A DNA stretch of 64,000 bases from Paenibacillaceae bacterium (GTDB taxonomy: Bacteria > Bacillota > Clostridia > Lachnospirales > Lachnospiraceae), in NCBI GenBank assembly GCA_015057715.1, contig SVDS01000005.1:18585-82584 (forward strand). Reading direction: 5' to 3'. Position 1 is the stretch's first letter, and the number at the start of each line of letters is the position of its first letter. Under the pieces are notes generated by a model that was not told the origin of the DNA, made no database searches, and saw nothing but the letters and a program-made list of their open reading frames with translations. Below are positions 1 to 9,695 of the stretch, in pieces. A program made the translations under genes and the position numbers.

Positions 1-1
1 T

Positions 2-757
2 ACCGGCATCGCCATAAATGGAAGATTAAAAAGAGCCAGAATCTATGCAAAGCAGTCCGAAAAACGCATGTATTGTAATTTGGAGGAACTGGCTGCAAGT
101 GTTGGCAAATCACAGGAATATGTATTAAAAGACGTGGAGAAAATGATGAGGCTGGGTATTTTCCCACAGGCACACTTAGACGAGCAGAAAACCTGCCTGA
201 TTTTAAGTGAAGCCACATATAACCAGTATCTGGAGTGCCAGAAAGCGTTAAAAGAGCGGGAGAAAGAGGAAGAACTGAGAAAGATTTCAGATAATGAAAC
301 CCAGGAGAATCAAGCATTACAGGAAATGATGACTCAGGGAAGAAATTATCTAAGAATATTAGAAGAAGCCAATGACGCCATTCCGGGCGAAGTGATTTCC
401 CGAAAAATATCCATGCTGGAGGACGTAATACAGAGGATTTTTGATACTGTTTTAAAACATCCGGAACAAATGGGAGAGATGGAGCAGTTTATGGATTACT
501 ACCTCCCTACAACAGTAAAACTGGTGAATGCTTACCGGGATTTTGACAGCACAGGTATAGAAGGCAATAATATTATCAATGCAAAAAAAGAAATTGAAGG
601 AACTCTTGATACCATCAATCTGGCCTTTGAACGGCTGCTTGATGATCTTTACCAGGATACGGCTATGGACATTACCACGGATGCATCGGTACTCCAGACA
701 ATGTTAAAAAAGAATGGATGGGCCGAAAGTGATTTTACAGGAGGAAATAAAGAATGA
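2..757 (+). CDS. XpaC-like / 5-bromo-4-chloroindolyl phosphate hydrolysis family protein, 5'-truncated by window edge
   Basis: The reading frame stays open from base 2 through the ATG at 68 (TGIAINGRLKRARIYAKQSEKRMYCNLEELAAS...). It overlaps the TelA ORF by 4 nt, the usual XpaC-TelA pairing. Confidence 0.7.
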   Translation, partial: TGIAINGRLKRARIYAKQSEKRMYCNLEELAASVGKSQEYVLKDVEKMMRLGIFPQAHLDEQKTCLILSEATYNQYLECQKALKEREKEEELRKISDNETQENQALQEMMTQGRNYLRILEEANDAIPGEVISRKISMLEDVIQRIFDTVLKHPEQMGEMEQFMDYYLPTTVKLVNAYRDFDSTGIEGNNIINAKKEIEGTLDTINLAFERLLDDLYQDTAMDITTDASVLQTMLKKNGWAESDFTGGNKE

Positions 758-1908
758 GCAAAGATTTGGAAGAGATGATAAAAGAAGCGCCGCAGCTGAC
801 TCTTACACCATTTGATCAGACAGAAGGTGTGAAAGAAGGACATGAACTGACCGAGGCAGTGCCTGTATCCGAACCAGTGCCCGCACCAGAGCTTACGCCA
901 GAGGAAGAACGGCTGGTTTCTGATTTCGCTGATAAAATTAATTTAAAAGATTCCAATATGGTTCTTCAGTATGGCGCAGGAGCGCAAAAAAAGATCGCTG
1001 ATTTTTCTGAGTCCGCACTTGATAATGTAAAATCAAAGGATCTGGGTGAAGTGGGCCAGATGCTCACCAATGTGGTGACAGAGCTAAAAAGCTTTGAAAC
1101 AGAAGGAGAGGAAAAAGGCTTCTTCGGTTTCTTTAAAAAGAGTGCTAACCGCCTTGATAACATGAAAGCAAAGTATGCATCAGCGGAGACTAATGTAAAC
1201 CAGATCTGCAAGATTCTTCAGAATCATCAGATTCAGCTTTTAAAGGACGTCGCCCTTCTGGATAAAATGTATGAGTTAAACACCACATATTTTAAGGAAC
1301 TAACCATGTATATCCTGGCTGGAAAGAGAAAACTTGCAAAAGTTCAGCAGGAAGAGCTCCCTCTTTTAATGGAACGGGCGGCAAAAAGCGGTCTTCCGGA
1401 GGATGCACAGGCAGCCAATGATTTGTCTGCCATGTGCGGACGTTTTGAAAAGAAGATCCATGACCTGGAGCTCACCCGTATGATTTCCATTCAGATGGCG
1501 CCCCAGATCAGACTGGTTCAAAATAATGATACTTTAATGACAGAGAAGATTCAGTCCACCCTTGTCAACACCATTCCTCTGTGGAAGAGTCAGATGGTTC
1601 TAGCCATCGGAATCAATCATTCGGAGCAGGCGGCAAAGGCACAACGAGAAGTGACCGATATGACCAATGAGCTTCTTCGAAAGAATGCAGAAGTGTTAAA
1701 AACTGCAACCATTGAGACGGCGAAAGAGTCAGAGCGTGGAATCGTTGATATGGAAACCCTGAAAAAGACCAATGAATCCCTGATTACAACCCTTGATGAA
1801 GTGGTGCGGATTCAGGCAGAGGGAAGACAAAAACGAAAAGAAGCAGAAGTGGAACTTGCCCGTATGGAAGGGGAATTAAAGACCAAGCTTTTACAGATGA
1901 GCCGATAA
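754..1908 (+). CDS. Toxic anion resistance protein, TelA family
   Basis: 384 aa; motif-rich helical protein (ERAAKSGLPEDAQAANDL...QMAPQIRLVQNND...MTNELLRKNAEVLKTATIETAKESERGIVDMETLKKTNESLITTLDEVVRIQAEG), typical of TelA. Confidence 0.88.
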   Translation: MSKDLEEMIKEAPQLTLTPFDQTEGVKEGHELTEAVPVSEPVPAPELTPEEERLVSDFADKINLKDSNMVLQYGAGAQKKIADFSESALDNVKSKDLGEVGQMLTNVVTELKSFETEGEEKGFFGFFKKSANRLDNMKAKYASAETNVNQICKILQNHQIQLLKDVALLDKMYELNTTYFKELTMYILAGKRKLAKVQQEELPLLMERAAKSGLPEDAQAANDLSAMCGRFEKKIHDLELTRMISIQMAPQIRLVQNNDTLMTEKIQSTLVNTIPLWKSQMVLAIGINHSEQAAKAQREVTDMTNELLRKNAEVLKTATIETAKESERGIVDMETLKKTNESLITTLDEVVRIQAEGRQKRKEAEVELARMEGELKTKLLQMSR

Positions 1909-1935
1909 AAGATTCTATGGTTTTTAAAGTTTTTG

Positions 1936-1964
1936 TTGTAAGTCATTTTTACTCGTGCTATAAT
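1936..1964 (+). promoter_or_regulatory. Putative sigma-A promoter of leuA
   Basis: TTGTAA-17 bp-TATAAT, giving a ~195 nt 5' leader before the leuA ATG at 2166. Confidence 0.7.
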
Positions 1965-2165
1965 AGCATAACACTTTACCGTGGTGGTTTGTCAGAGCAC
2001 GGCATGTGATTTTAATGCAAAGGAATGATGACAGATGGGGTTAGACCTTTAAAACCCACGTTGTTCATTGTCAAAAAATACAGCGTGATTTATCGACTCC
2101 AAAGCCTGAACTGATTTTTTTATGAAGGAAATACAGACTAAAAAGGAATATGGAGGAGATCAGAC

Positions 2166-3830
2166 ATGTTGAATTATGAAAGATATAAGCGGGTACCGGT
2201 AGTAGATTATCCGGAAAGACAATGGCCGTGCAGGGAGATTAAGAAAGCGCCGATCTGGTGCAGTGTGGATTTGAGAGATGGAAACCAGGCTCTTATTGAG
2301 CCTATGGTAGTGGAAGAAAAGATTGAGATGTTTAACCTTCTGATTAAACTCGGTTTTAAGGAGATTGAAGTGGGATTTCCTGCTGCTTCCCAGATTGAGT
2401 TTGATTTCTTAAGACAGCTTGTAGAACGGAAACTGATTCCTGATGATGTGGTGATTCAGGTTCTGGTTCAGTGCAGAGAGCATTTGATTAAGAGGACATT
2501 TGAAGCCTTAGAGGGAGTTAAGAAGTCAATCGTTCATATCTACAATTCCACATCTACATTACAGCGTGATGTGGTCTTCCGCAAAGAGATGGATGAGATT
2601 AAGGAGATCGCAATACAGGGAACCCAGTGGGTGAAACAGTATATGCAGGATTTTAAGGGAGAGGTTATGCTTGAATATTCTCCTGAAAGCTTTACCGGAA
2701 CAGAACTTCAATTTGCACTTGATATCTGTACGGCAGTGCAGGAAACCTGGGAAGCCACTCCGGAAAAGAAGATTATTTTCAATCTTCCTTCCACTGTGGA
2801 GATGACAACTCCCAACGTATATGCCGATCAGATTGAATGGATGAATTCCCGGTTCAAAAACCGTGACAGCATTATTTTAAGTGTTCATCCTCACAATGAC
2901 AGAGGAACAGGGATTGCAGCCACTGAGCTGGCTCTTCTTGCAGGTGCTGACCGTGTGGAAGGAACTCTGCTTGGGAATGGAGAACGTACCGGTAATGTGG
3001 ATATTTTGACAGTTGCCTATAATATGTTTTCTCAGGGCATCAATCCGGAACTTCATCTTGAAAATATTCGTGAAATCGTGGATGTTTACGAACGTTGTAC
3101 CAAGATGGAAGTGGAACCCAGACACCCTTATGCAGGAAAACTTGTATTTACTGCATTTTCCGGATCTCATCAGGATGCCATTAACAAAGGCATGCAGGCG
3201 ATGCATGAGAGGAAGAATCCGTTCTGGGAGGTTCCTTATCTTCCTATCGATCCTTCCGATATTGGCAGACAGTATGAGCCGATTGTCAGAATTAACAGCC
3301 AGTCCGGCAAGGGCGGCGTAGCATTTGTTATGGATACCTTCTATGGATTCAAGCTTCCCAAGGGTATGCACAAGGAGTTTGCCGATGTTATTCAGGCAAT
3401 TTCCGAGAAGCAGGGTGAGGTTGCTCCAGAGCAGATTCTGGAAGAATTCAAAAGCTGCTATACCGAGCGGAAGGAACCCATTCATTTCAGAAAGAGCCAG
3501 ATTACAGAGGCAGAGGAAGATGTGGAGTTCTCAACACTTGCCAAAGTCCGCTACACAGACCATGGCGTGGAGAAAGTATTCGAGGGTGTGGGCAACGGAC
3601 CCATCGATGCTGTTCAGAAGGGCCTGGAGAAGGAGCTTGGTATCGAAATCCGTGTGCTGGATTACTACGAGCACGCACTTGCTTCCGGATCTGGGGCGCA
3701 GGCTGCATCATACATCCATTTGCTTGATGTAAAGACCGGAAAGGCTACTTATGGCGTGGGAATCAGTTCCAACATTACCAGAGCGTCTATTCGGGGTATC
3801 TTTAGTGCGGTAAACCGGTTATTTTATTAA
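2166..3830 (+). CDS. leuA: 2-isopropylmalate synthase
   Basis: 554 aa; SVDLRDGNQALIEPM, EVGFPAASQIEFDFLR, SVHPHNDRGTGIAATELALLAGADRVEGTLLGNGERTGNVDI are LeuA hallmarks. Confidence 0.95.
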   Translation: MLNYERYKRVPVVDYPERQWPCREIKKAPIWCSVDLRDGNQALIEPMVVEEKIEMFNLLIKLGFKEIEVGFPAASQIEFDFLRQLVERKLIPDDVVIQVLVQCREHLIKRTFEALEGVKKSIVHIYNSTSTLQRDVVFRKEMDEIKEIAIQGTQWVKQYMQDFKGEVMLEYSPESFTGTELQFALDICTAVQETWEATPEKKIIFNLPSTVEMTTPNVYADQIEWMNSRFKNRDSIILSVHPHNDRGTGIAATELALLAGADRVEGTLLGNGERTGNVDILTVAYNMFSQGINPELHLENIREIVDVYERCTKMEVEPRHPYAGKLVFTAFSGSHQDAINKGMQAMHERKNPFWEVPYLPIDPSDIGRQYEPIVRINSQSGKGGVAFVMDTFYGFKLPKGMHKEFADVIQAISEKQGEVAPEQILEEFKSCYTERKEPIHFRKSQITEAEEDVEFSTLAKVRYTDHGVEKVFEGVGNGPIDAVQKGLEKELGIEIRVLDYYEHALASGSGAQAASYIHLLDVKTGKATYGVGISSNITRASIRGIFSAVNRLFY

Positions 3831-3842
3831 TATCAGATAATG

Positions 3843-3880
3843 AAAGGGATCCAGTCTTTTTTGAGGCAGGATCCCTTTTA
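3843..3880. terminator. Bidirectional Rho-independent terminator between convergent leuA and GNAT gene
   Basis: AAAGGGATCC / GGATCCCTTT stem, flanked by outer arms ATCAGATAA (3832-3840) / TTATCTGAT (3882-3890). Confidence 0.8.
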
Positions 3881-3881
3881 G

Positions 3882-4358
3882 TTATCTGATTCTTTTTTCA
3901 AAACAAACAGCTTCATCCCGCCCCTCATATTTCCCATAATTCGGGATGATATGGAAGCCATTTTTAATATAGAAGCTGCATGCACCTGCGTTAATTTTTC
4001 TGGTTTCGCAGATCAGTCTGCTGTATCCAAATTCCAGTGCCTTATTTTCCAGGAAATTCAAGATAGAAGTGCCAACACCAAGCCCCTGTTCTTTTGCATA
4101 CATCCGTTTCAATTCCCCAGTGGAATCGTCTATTGGCCGTATTGCACCGCAGCCTGCTGCAATACTTCCACTTCTTGCAATGACAAAAATAGATTTTTCC
4201 TCTTCCATGTCATTGATTGAAAATGAGGATTCGCCACTGTTTCCGGTTATGTGATTAAGACTTCCGGATAATTCCTTTAGCAGTGACAGAGACTCATCTG
4301 TGTTAATATCAGCCTCCATAACCAGAAGTGTTGTTTTAATATTATTTTTCTCGCTCAT
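3882..4358 (-). CDS. GNAT family N-acetyltransferase
   Basis: 158 aa; GCGAIRPIDDSTGELKRMYAKEQGLGVGTSILNFLENKALEFGYSRLICETRKIN...FYIKNGF acetyl-CoA binding pattern. Confidence 0.85.
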   Translation of the reverse strand: MSEKNNIKTTLLVMEADINTDESLSLLKELSGSLNHITGNSGESSFSINDMEEEKSIFVIARSGSIAAGCGAIRPIDDSTGELKRMYAKEQGLGVGTSILNFLENKALEFGYSRLICETRKINAGACSFYIKNGFHIIPNYGKYEGRDEAVCFEKRIR

Positions 4359-4455
4359 CGTGGTTTAATTCATCTCCTCTCGCATTGATAATAATTATAA
4401 ACCCATTGATTTATTGAAACAATCATTATTTAGAATTCCACTGTTAGAACCGGCG

Positions 4456-4484
4456 TTTACTTTTCTGAAAGACTCTAGTATAAT
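4456..4484 (+). promoter_or_regulatory. Putative promoter of glf (TTTACT-17-TATAAT)
   Basis: TTTACT TTTCTGAAAGACTCTAG TATAAT. Confidence 0.7.
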
Positions 4485-4517
4485 TAATTCAGTTTATAAA
4501 ACGTCAGGAGAGTAAAG

Positions 4518-5627
4518 ATGAAGAAATATGATTATGTGCTTGTCGGAGGTGGTCTCTATTCCGGCGTATTTGCCTATCTGGCCAGGAAACAGGGAAAGAA
4601 ATGCCTGGTCCTTGAGAAAAGAGAACATTTAGGAGGCAATTTGTATTGCGAAGAGACAGAAGGAATCCATGTACACCGGTATGGCGCTCATATTTTCCAT
4701 ACAAGCAACCGTAAGGTATGGCAGTTTGTCAATGAGCTGGCAGAGTTTAACCGGTATACCAATAGTCCCGTTGCCAATTATCTAGGAGAGATGTACAACC
4801 TGCCTTTTAATATGAATACCTTCAGCAAGATGTGGGGGGTGTCGACTCCTGAACAGGCAAAAGCAAAGATTGATGAGCAGAGACAGGTGATTACCAGTGA
4901 GCCGAAGCATCTGGAAGAGCAGGCAATCAGCCTGGTGGGAACGGATATCTATGAAAAACTGGTAAAGGGTTATACGGAAAAACAGTGGGGAAGAGACTGC
5001 AAGGAGCTTCCGGCTTTTATTATTAAGCGCCTTCCGGTACGGTTTACCTATGACAATAATTATTTTAATGACTTATATCAGGGCATTCCCATCGGCGGTT
5101 ATAACGTAATTACAGACAAGCTCTTTGAAGGTTGTGATGTAGAGCTTTGTGTTGATTATTTAGACAACAAGGAGCATTATGACAGTCTTGGAGAGAAAAT
5201 CATATATACCGGAATGATTGATGCTTTCTACGGATACCAGTTTGGTAAGCTGGAATACCGCAGTCTGAAGTTTGACACAGAAACCCTTAATACAGATAAT
5301 TACCAGGGTGTTGCAGTTGTAAACTATACAGACCGTGAAACTCCTTTTACCAGAATTATTGAGCATAAACATTTTGAGTTCGGAACCCAGGATAAGACAG
5401 TTATAACCAGAGAGTATCCCGTTGACTGGAGTGAGGGTATGGAACCTTATTATCCCGTCAATGATGAGACCAATCAGAACTTGTATCAGGCATATGAAAA
5501 ACTTGCCCAAAAAGAGGATCGGGTTATCTTTGGAGGCAGACTGGCAGAATACAAATATTATGATATGGACAAAGTTATTGAATCTGCTTTTAAAATGGCT
5601 GAGTCTGAACTGGGTCTCCTCCCCTAG
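4518..5627 (+). CDS. glf: UDP-galactopyranose mutase
   Basis: 369 aa; YVLVGGGLYSGVFAYLARKQGKKCLVLEKREHLGGNLY, RYGAHIFHTSNRKVWQFVN, GYTEKQWGRDCKELPA, NDLYQGIPIGGYN are Glf motifs. Confidence 0.95.
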   Translation: MKKYDYVLVGGGLYSGVFAYLARKQGKKCLVLEKREHLGGNLYCEETEGIHVHRYGAHIFHTSNRKVWQFVNELAEFNRYTNSPVANYLGEMYNLPFNMNTFSKMWGVSTPEQAKAKIDEQRQVITSEPKHLEEQAISLVGTDIYEKLVKGYTEKQWGRDCKELPAFIIKRLPVRFTYDNNYFNDLYQGIPIGGYNVITDKLFEGCDVELCVDYLDNKEHYDSLGEKIIYTGMIDAFYGYQFGKLEYRSLKFDTETLNTDNYQGVAVVNYTDRETPFTRIIEHKHFEFGTQDKTVITREYPVDWSEGMEPYYPVNDETNQNLYQAYEKLAQKEDRVIFGGRLAEYKYYDMDKVIESAFKMAESELGLLP

Positions 5628-5637
5628 CCGCCGGCTG

Positions 5638-5666
5638 TTTACATTTCTAATCAGATATAGTACAAT
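5638..5666 (+). promoter_or_regulatory. Putative promoter (TTTACA-17-TACAAT)
   Basis: TTTACA TTTCTAATCAGATATAG TACAAT between glf and the GT8 gene. Confidence 0.65.
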
Positions 5667-5699
5667 ACAACGATAAAATTGGTATGCGGGGAGGTTATT

Positions 5700-6677
5700 A
5701 TGAATATAGTTTACGCTTCCAACGATAAGTTTGCCAGACACCTTGCAGTTTCTCTCTACTCTCTTCTTGATCGGAATCAAAAGATTGAAACGCTTGATGT
5801 CTGGGTTTTATCCATGGGGTTGTCAAGGGAATCAAAAGACCGCTTATGCGGGATCGCACAGGAATTTGATCGTGAGCTTTCTGTGATTGAACTGGGGAAT
5901 TTAAAAGAACGATTTTCCCATGAGGTGGACACAGGAGGATTTGATTTAAGCATTATGGCCCGCTTGTTTTTAGGAGATGTTCTCCCTGAACATGTGGAAC
6001 GGGTACTTTATCTGGACTGCGATACCGTGATACTGTCTTCTTTGGAAAAATTATGGAAGGCTGATTTAGGTCCGTTCCTGTTAGGCGCTGTCATGGAGCC
6101 AACCATTTATCCTTGTATTAAAGAAGAGATCGGATTAAGACCGGAAGAACCCTATTTTAATTCAGGGGTGCTTTTAATTGATTTAAACCGCTGGAGAGAA
6201 GAGAATGTTCAAAAGAAGCTTCTTGACTTTTACCGATCCAAGGGAGGGAAACTGTTTGCGGGAGATCAGGATACCATTAATGGAAGTTTAAAGGGCAGAA
6301 TCAGACCTCTTTCTCCCCGTTATAATTATTTTACCAACTACCGGTATTTCCATTACAGGCATTTAGTCCGACTGTCTCCGGTGTACGCACTCATTACGGA
6401 AAACGGCTTCCGGGAAGCTGGCAGACATCCGGCGATCCTTCATTTTATGGGGGATGAGAGGCCCTGGAAGGAAGGAAATCTTAATCACTACCGCAGAGCT
6501 TACGACAAGTATCTTGCGAAGACTCCATGGGCAGGAACTCCAAAGGAAAAAGGAAACCGGTTTTATATGGCAGCTTATCATCTTATGAATTACGGCACTT
6601 ATCTGTGTCCTCCGTTACGTGATTTCATCAGCCGCCGTTTTGGAATGAAGCTTGTAAATTCCAGAAAAGGATCTTAA
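5700..6677 (+). CDS. Glycosyltransferase family 8 protein
   Basis: MNIVYASNDKFARHLAVSLYSLL...RVLYLDCDTVILSSL...YFNSGVLLIDLNRWREENV...GDQDTINGSLKGRI; start moved to the ATG at 5700 from ORF 5679. Confidence 0.9.
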   Translation: MNIVYASNDKFARHLAVSLYSLLDRNQKIETLDVWVLSMGLSRESKDRLCGIAQEFDRELSVIELGNLKERFSHEVDTGGFDLSIMARLFLGDVLPEHVERVLYLDCDTVILSSLEKLWKADLGPFLLGAVMEPTIYPCIKEEIGLRPEEPYFNSGVLLIDLNRWREENVQKKLLDFYRSKGGKLFAGDQDTINGSLKGRIRPLSPRYNYFTNYRYFHYRHLVRLSPVYALITENGFREAGRHPAILHFMGDERPWKEGNLNHYRRAYDKYLAKTPWAGTPKEKGNRFYMAAYHLMNYGTYLCPPLRDFISRRFGMKLVNSRKGS

Positions 6678-6688
6678 AAGGAGCAGGT

Positions 6689-7585
6689 ATGAATGTAAGT
6701 TGTATCATTTTAAACTACAATGATGCCGATACCACAATAAAACTGGTTCAGGGGATAAAAGACTATTCGTCTCTTGATTCCATTGTTGTGGTGGATAATC
6801 ATTCCACGGATGATTCGGCTGCCAGATTAAAGGATTTGAATGGCGGCAGGGTACACGTGATCAGCTCCTTAAAAAACGGCGGGTATGGGTATGGAAATAA
6901 TCTGGGAATCCGTTATGCTTACAAGGAACTTGGTGCTACACATGTGTTAATTGCCAATCCCGATGTCATGGTTACAGAGGAGACGATTGCTGCCATGAAG
7001 AACGCATTTCTGGCGGATGAAAGTATTGCAGTCACTGCCGCCGTGCCGGTAGATCAAAGTGGCAGGGAAGGACTGCTGGGATGGAAACTGGCTGGTCTGT
7101 TTGCGGATTTGCTTGATACGGGGCTGGTTACACGACGGTTATTGAAACGGTGGCTCACGGATGAACCGGGAAAACGGGCATTTTATCTGACAACACCTGT
7201 GGCAACGGAACGCTGTGTGTGGACGGATGCGGTTCCGGGCTCTCTTTTGCTGGCTGACGTAAAGGCAATGATGGCATGCGGCCTTTATGATGAGGAAGTA
7301 TTTCTTTATTATGAAGAAAAGATTCTTGGGTATCAGTTGAAGAAAAAGGGGTACCGAACACTCCTTCTTCTTGACCGGACTTATCTCCATCTTCATTCCG
7401 TCTCCATTGACAAATCCGTTAGCTCAATCCTGAAAAAACAGGCGCTGCTTCATAAAAGTAAACTTCATTACTATAAAAAATATTTAAAAATAAACCGGTT
7501 TCAGGAATTTGCTGCAAAAGTATTCCTGGAATTTCTCATGTTTGAGATCTGGTTTTTAACAAAGATTCTGGGAATGTCATGGTAA
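6689..7585 (+). CDS. Glycosyltransferase family 2 protein (rhamnosyltransferase-like)
   Basis: MNVSCIILNYNDADTTIKLV...VVVDNHSTDDSAARL...NGGYGYGNNLGIRYA...NPDVMV. Confidence 0.88.
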   Translation: MNVSCIILNYNDADTTIKLVQGIKDYSSLDSIVVVDNHSTDDSAARLKDLNGGRVHVISSLKNGGYGYGNNLGIRYAYKELGATHVLIANPDVMVTEETIAAMKNAFLADESIAVTAAVPVDQSGREGLLGWKLAGLFADLLDTGLVTRRLLKRWLTDEPGKRAFYLTTPVATERCVWTDAVPGSLLLADVKAMMACGLYDEEVFLYYEEKILGYQLKKKGYRTLLLLDRTYLHLHSVSIDKSVSSILKKQALLHKSKLHYYKKYLKINRFQEFAAKVFLEFLMFEIWFLTKILGMSW

Positions 7586-7608
7586 ATGACATGGAAAGAG
7601 GGGATAGA

Positions 7609-8529
7609 ATGATAACTGTACTTTTGGCTGCCTGGAACGGAGAGAGATATCTAAGAGAACAGATGGAATCACTTTTGGAACAGACCAATCAGGAATTTAC
7701 CATTTTAATTTCCGATGACGGTTCCTCTGACAGAACCCCTGAAATCATCTCAGAATATGAAAGCAGATTTCCAGACCGGATAAAAAGCTTAAAGAATTTA
7801 AAACCATCAGGCAGTGCCCGGGACAATTTTTTCCGGCTTTTAAAATCTGCGTCTGATGAGTATCTGATGTTTTGCGATCAGGATGATATATGGCTGCCAG
7901 ATAAAGTAGAGGTTACTTTAAGAGAGATGAAGAAGATGGAAAAGATATGGGGGAAGGATATGCCCATACTGATCCATTCAGATCTCTCTGTTACAGATCA
8001 GGAAGGAACTGTAATTCACCCTTCCATGGCAAGATACCAGAAAATCGGAGTTTTTGATAACCGCACCAGCCATTATCTGGTGGAAAATAATATCACAGGC
8101 AATACCATGATGATTAACTGGTCCTTAAAAAATCTGACGGGGCAGATCCCGGATATCTGTGTTATGCATGACTGGTGGCTGGGCCTTGTGGCAAGCTGTT
8201 TTGGGAAAATTTCCTATATTGATCGTCCGCTGGTTCGCTACCGGCAGCATGATAACAATCAGGTAGGCGCAAAAAGCGGTATGAAACAGCTGTCTGAGAG
8301 ACTGAGCAGACAGGAGAAAGTGCGGGAAAATTACCGTCTCCTGTCGGAACAGGCGAAGTCCTTTGTTTCAATTTACAAACAGTCCATGACTCCTGCTCAG
8401 AGAGATCTGTTTGAAGAATTTATAACTATTTGCCGAAAAAGCAGGGCAGAAAAAATAAAGATTATTTTAAAATACAAATTGTTTAAAAGTACCCGTGTCA
8501 GAACGCTTGGACAGATGTTTTCTATTTAA
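7609..8529 (+). CDS. Glycosyltransferase family 2 protein
   Basis: MITVLLAAWNGERYLREQMESLLEQTNQEFTILISDDGSSDRTPEII...FCDQDDIWLPDKVE; alternative start inside ORF 7579. Confidence 0.9.
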   Translation: MITVLLAAWNGERYLREQMESLLEQTNQEFTILISDDGSSDRTPEIISEYESRFPDRIKSLKNLKPSGSARDNFFRLLKSASDEYLMFCDQDDIWLPDKVEVTLREMKKMEKIWGKDMPILIHSDLSVTDQEGTVIHPSMARYQKIGVFDNRTSHYLVENNITGNTMMINWSLKNLTGQIPDICVMHDWWLGLVASCFGKISYIDRPLVRYRQHDNNQVGAKSGMKQLSERLSRQEKVRENYRLLSEQAKSFVSIYKQSMTPAQRDLFEEFITICRKSRAEKIKIILKYKLFKSTRVRTLGQMFSI

Positions 8530-8564
8530 CTGGGCAGTACATGGGAAATGAGGAGAATGGTAGA

Positions 8565-9695
8565 ATGATACCAAATGAAAAAGAAATACTGGTAACGAGG
8601 GCTTCCATGCCTTCTTACGAAGAATTTATTGCTGAGATCAAACCGATCTGGGAAACTGCATGGATGACCAATATGGGAGAATTTCACGACAGATTAAAGG
8701 ATCAGCTGAAGGAATATTTAAAAGCGGAAAATCTTCTGCTGTTTGTGAACGGACATATGGCTCTTGAGATGGCGCTGCAGGCGATGAACTTAACCGGAGA
8801 GGTGATTACCACCCCTTTTTCCTTTGCTTCCACCACCCATGCGATTATAAGAAATAATCTCACGCCAGTATTCTGCGATATCAGAGAGGACGACTACACC
8901 ATCGACGCCGATCAGATTGAAGCGCTGATTACAGATAAAACCACGGCTATTCTTCCGGTGCATGTGTATGGTAATGTCTGTGATGTAGATAAAATAGAGT
9001 CTATAGCTAAAAAGCATAACTTAAAGGTGATTTACGATGCAGCACATGCATTTGGGGTAGAGGTGAATCATCGTGGAATCGGAACCTACGGAGATGCATC
9101 CATGTTCAGCTTTCACGCTACCAAAGTATATAATACCATAGAGGGTGGAGCAGTTACTTTTAAGGATCCATCCTTGGAAATTCTTCTTAATTATTTAAAA
9201 AACTTTGGAATAACCGGAAAAGAATCCGTGGAATATATAGGCGGCAACGCAAAGATGAATGAATTTCAGGCTGCCATGGGGATTTGCAATCTGCGTCATG
9301 TAGAGGATAACATTGAAAAGCGCAGACTGGTTACAGAGCGCTATCGTGAGCATTTACAGGGAGTTTCCGGAATTCGCCTCAATGCCATAAAGCAGGGAAT
9401 CAGTCAGAATTATGCATACTTTCCTGTATCGTTTGATGGGTTTGAACTGACCAGAAATCAGGTATATGATCTTCTCGCTTCCCATAAAATCTTTGCCAGA
9501 AAATATTTCTATCCCCTGATTACGGATTTTGAATGTTACAGGGAGCGTTTTTCGGATCTTGAGCTTCCATGTGCCAGACGGGCAGCAGACAGTGTTCTCA
9601 CCCTGCCCCTTTATGCAGATCTGCCTCTTGAAGATGTGGACAGGATATGCGAGATAATTTTAAGTGCCGCAAAGAAAGGGAAACAGAGCGTATGA
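8565..9695 (+). CDS. DegT/DnrJ/EryC1/StrS-family PLP-dependent sugar aminotransferase
   Basis: VITTPFSFASTTHAIIRNNLTPVFCDIREDDYTIDAD...AILPVHVYGNVCD...VIYDAAHAFGVE...SMFSFHATKVYNTIEGGA (PLP Lys in SFHATK). The start could also be 8541. Confidence 0.9.
   Translation: MIPNEKEILVTRASMPSYEEFIAEIKPIWETAWMTNMGEFHDRLKDQLKEYLKAENLLLFVNGHMALEMALQAMNLTGEVITTPFSFASTTHAIIRNNLTPVFCDIREDDYTIDADQIEALITDKTTAILPVHVYGNVCDVDKIESIAKKHNLKVIYDAAHAFGVEVNHRGIGTYGDASMFSFHATKVYNTIEGGAVTFKDPSLEILLNYLKNFGITGKESVEYIGGNAKMNEFQAAMGICNLRHVEDNIEKRRLVTERYREHLQGVSGIRLNAIKQGISQNYAYFPVSFDGFELTRNQVYDLLASHKIFARKYFYPLITDFECYRERFSDLELPCARRAADSVLTLPLYADLPLEDVDRICEIILSAAKKGKQSV

Noticed and set aside
2877-3485. 202-aa ORF antisense to leuA.
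   Set aside because: Fully overlaps a confidently identified leuA; no RBS or recognisable domain; typical shadow ORF.
5160-5780. 206-aa minus-strand ORF overlapping glf and GT8 start.
   Set aside because: Overlaps two well-supported plus-strand genes and the promoter between them; low-complexity hydrophobic composition consistent with a shadow ORF.
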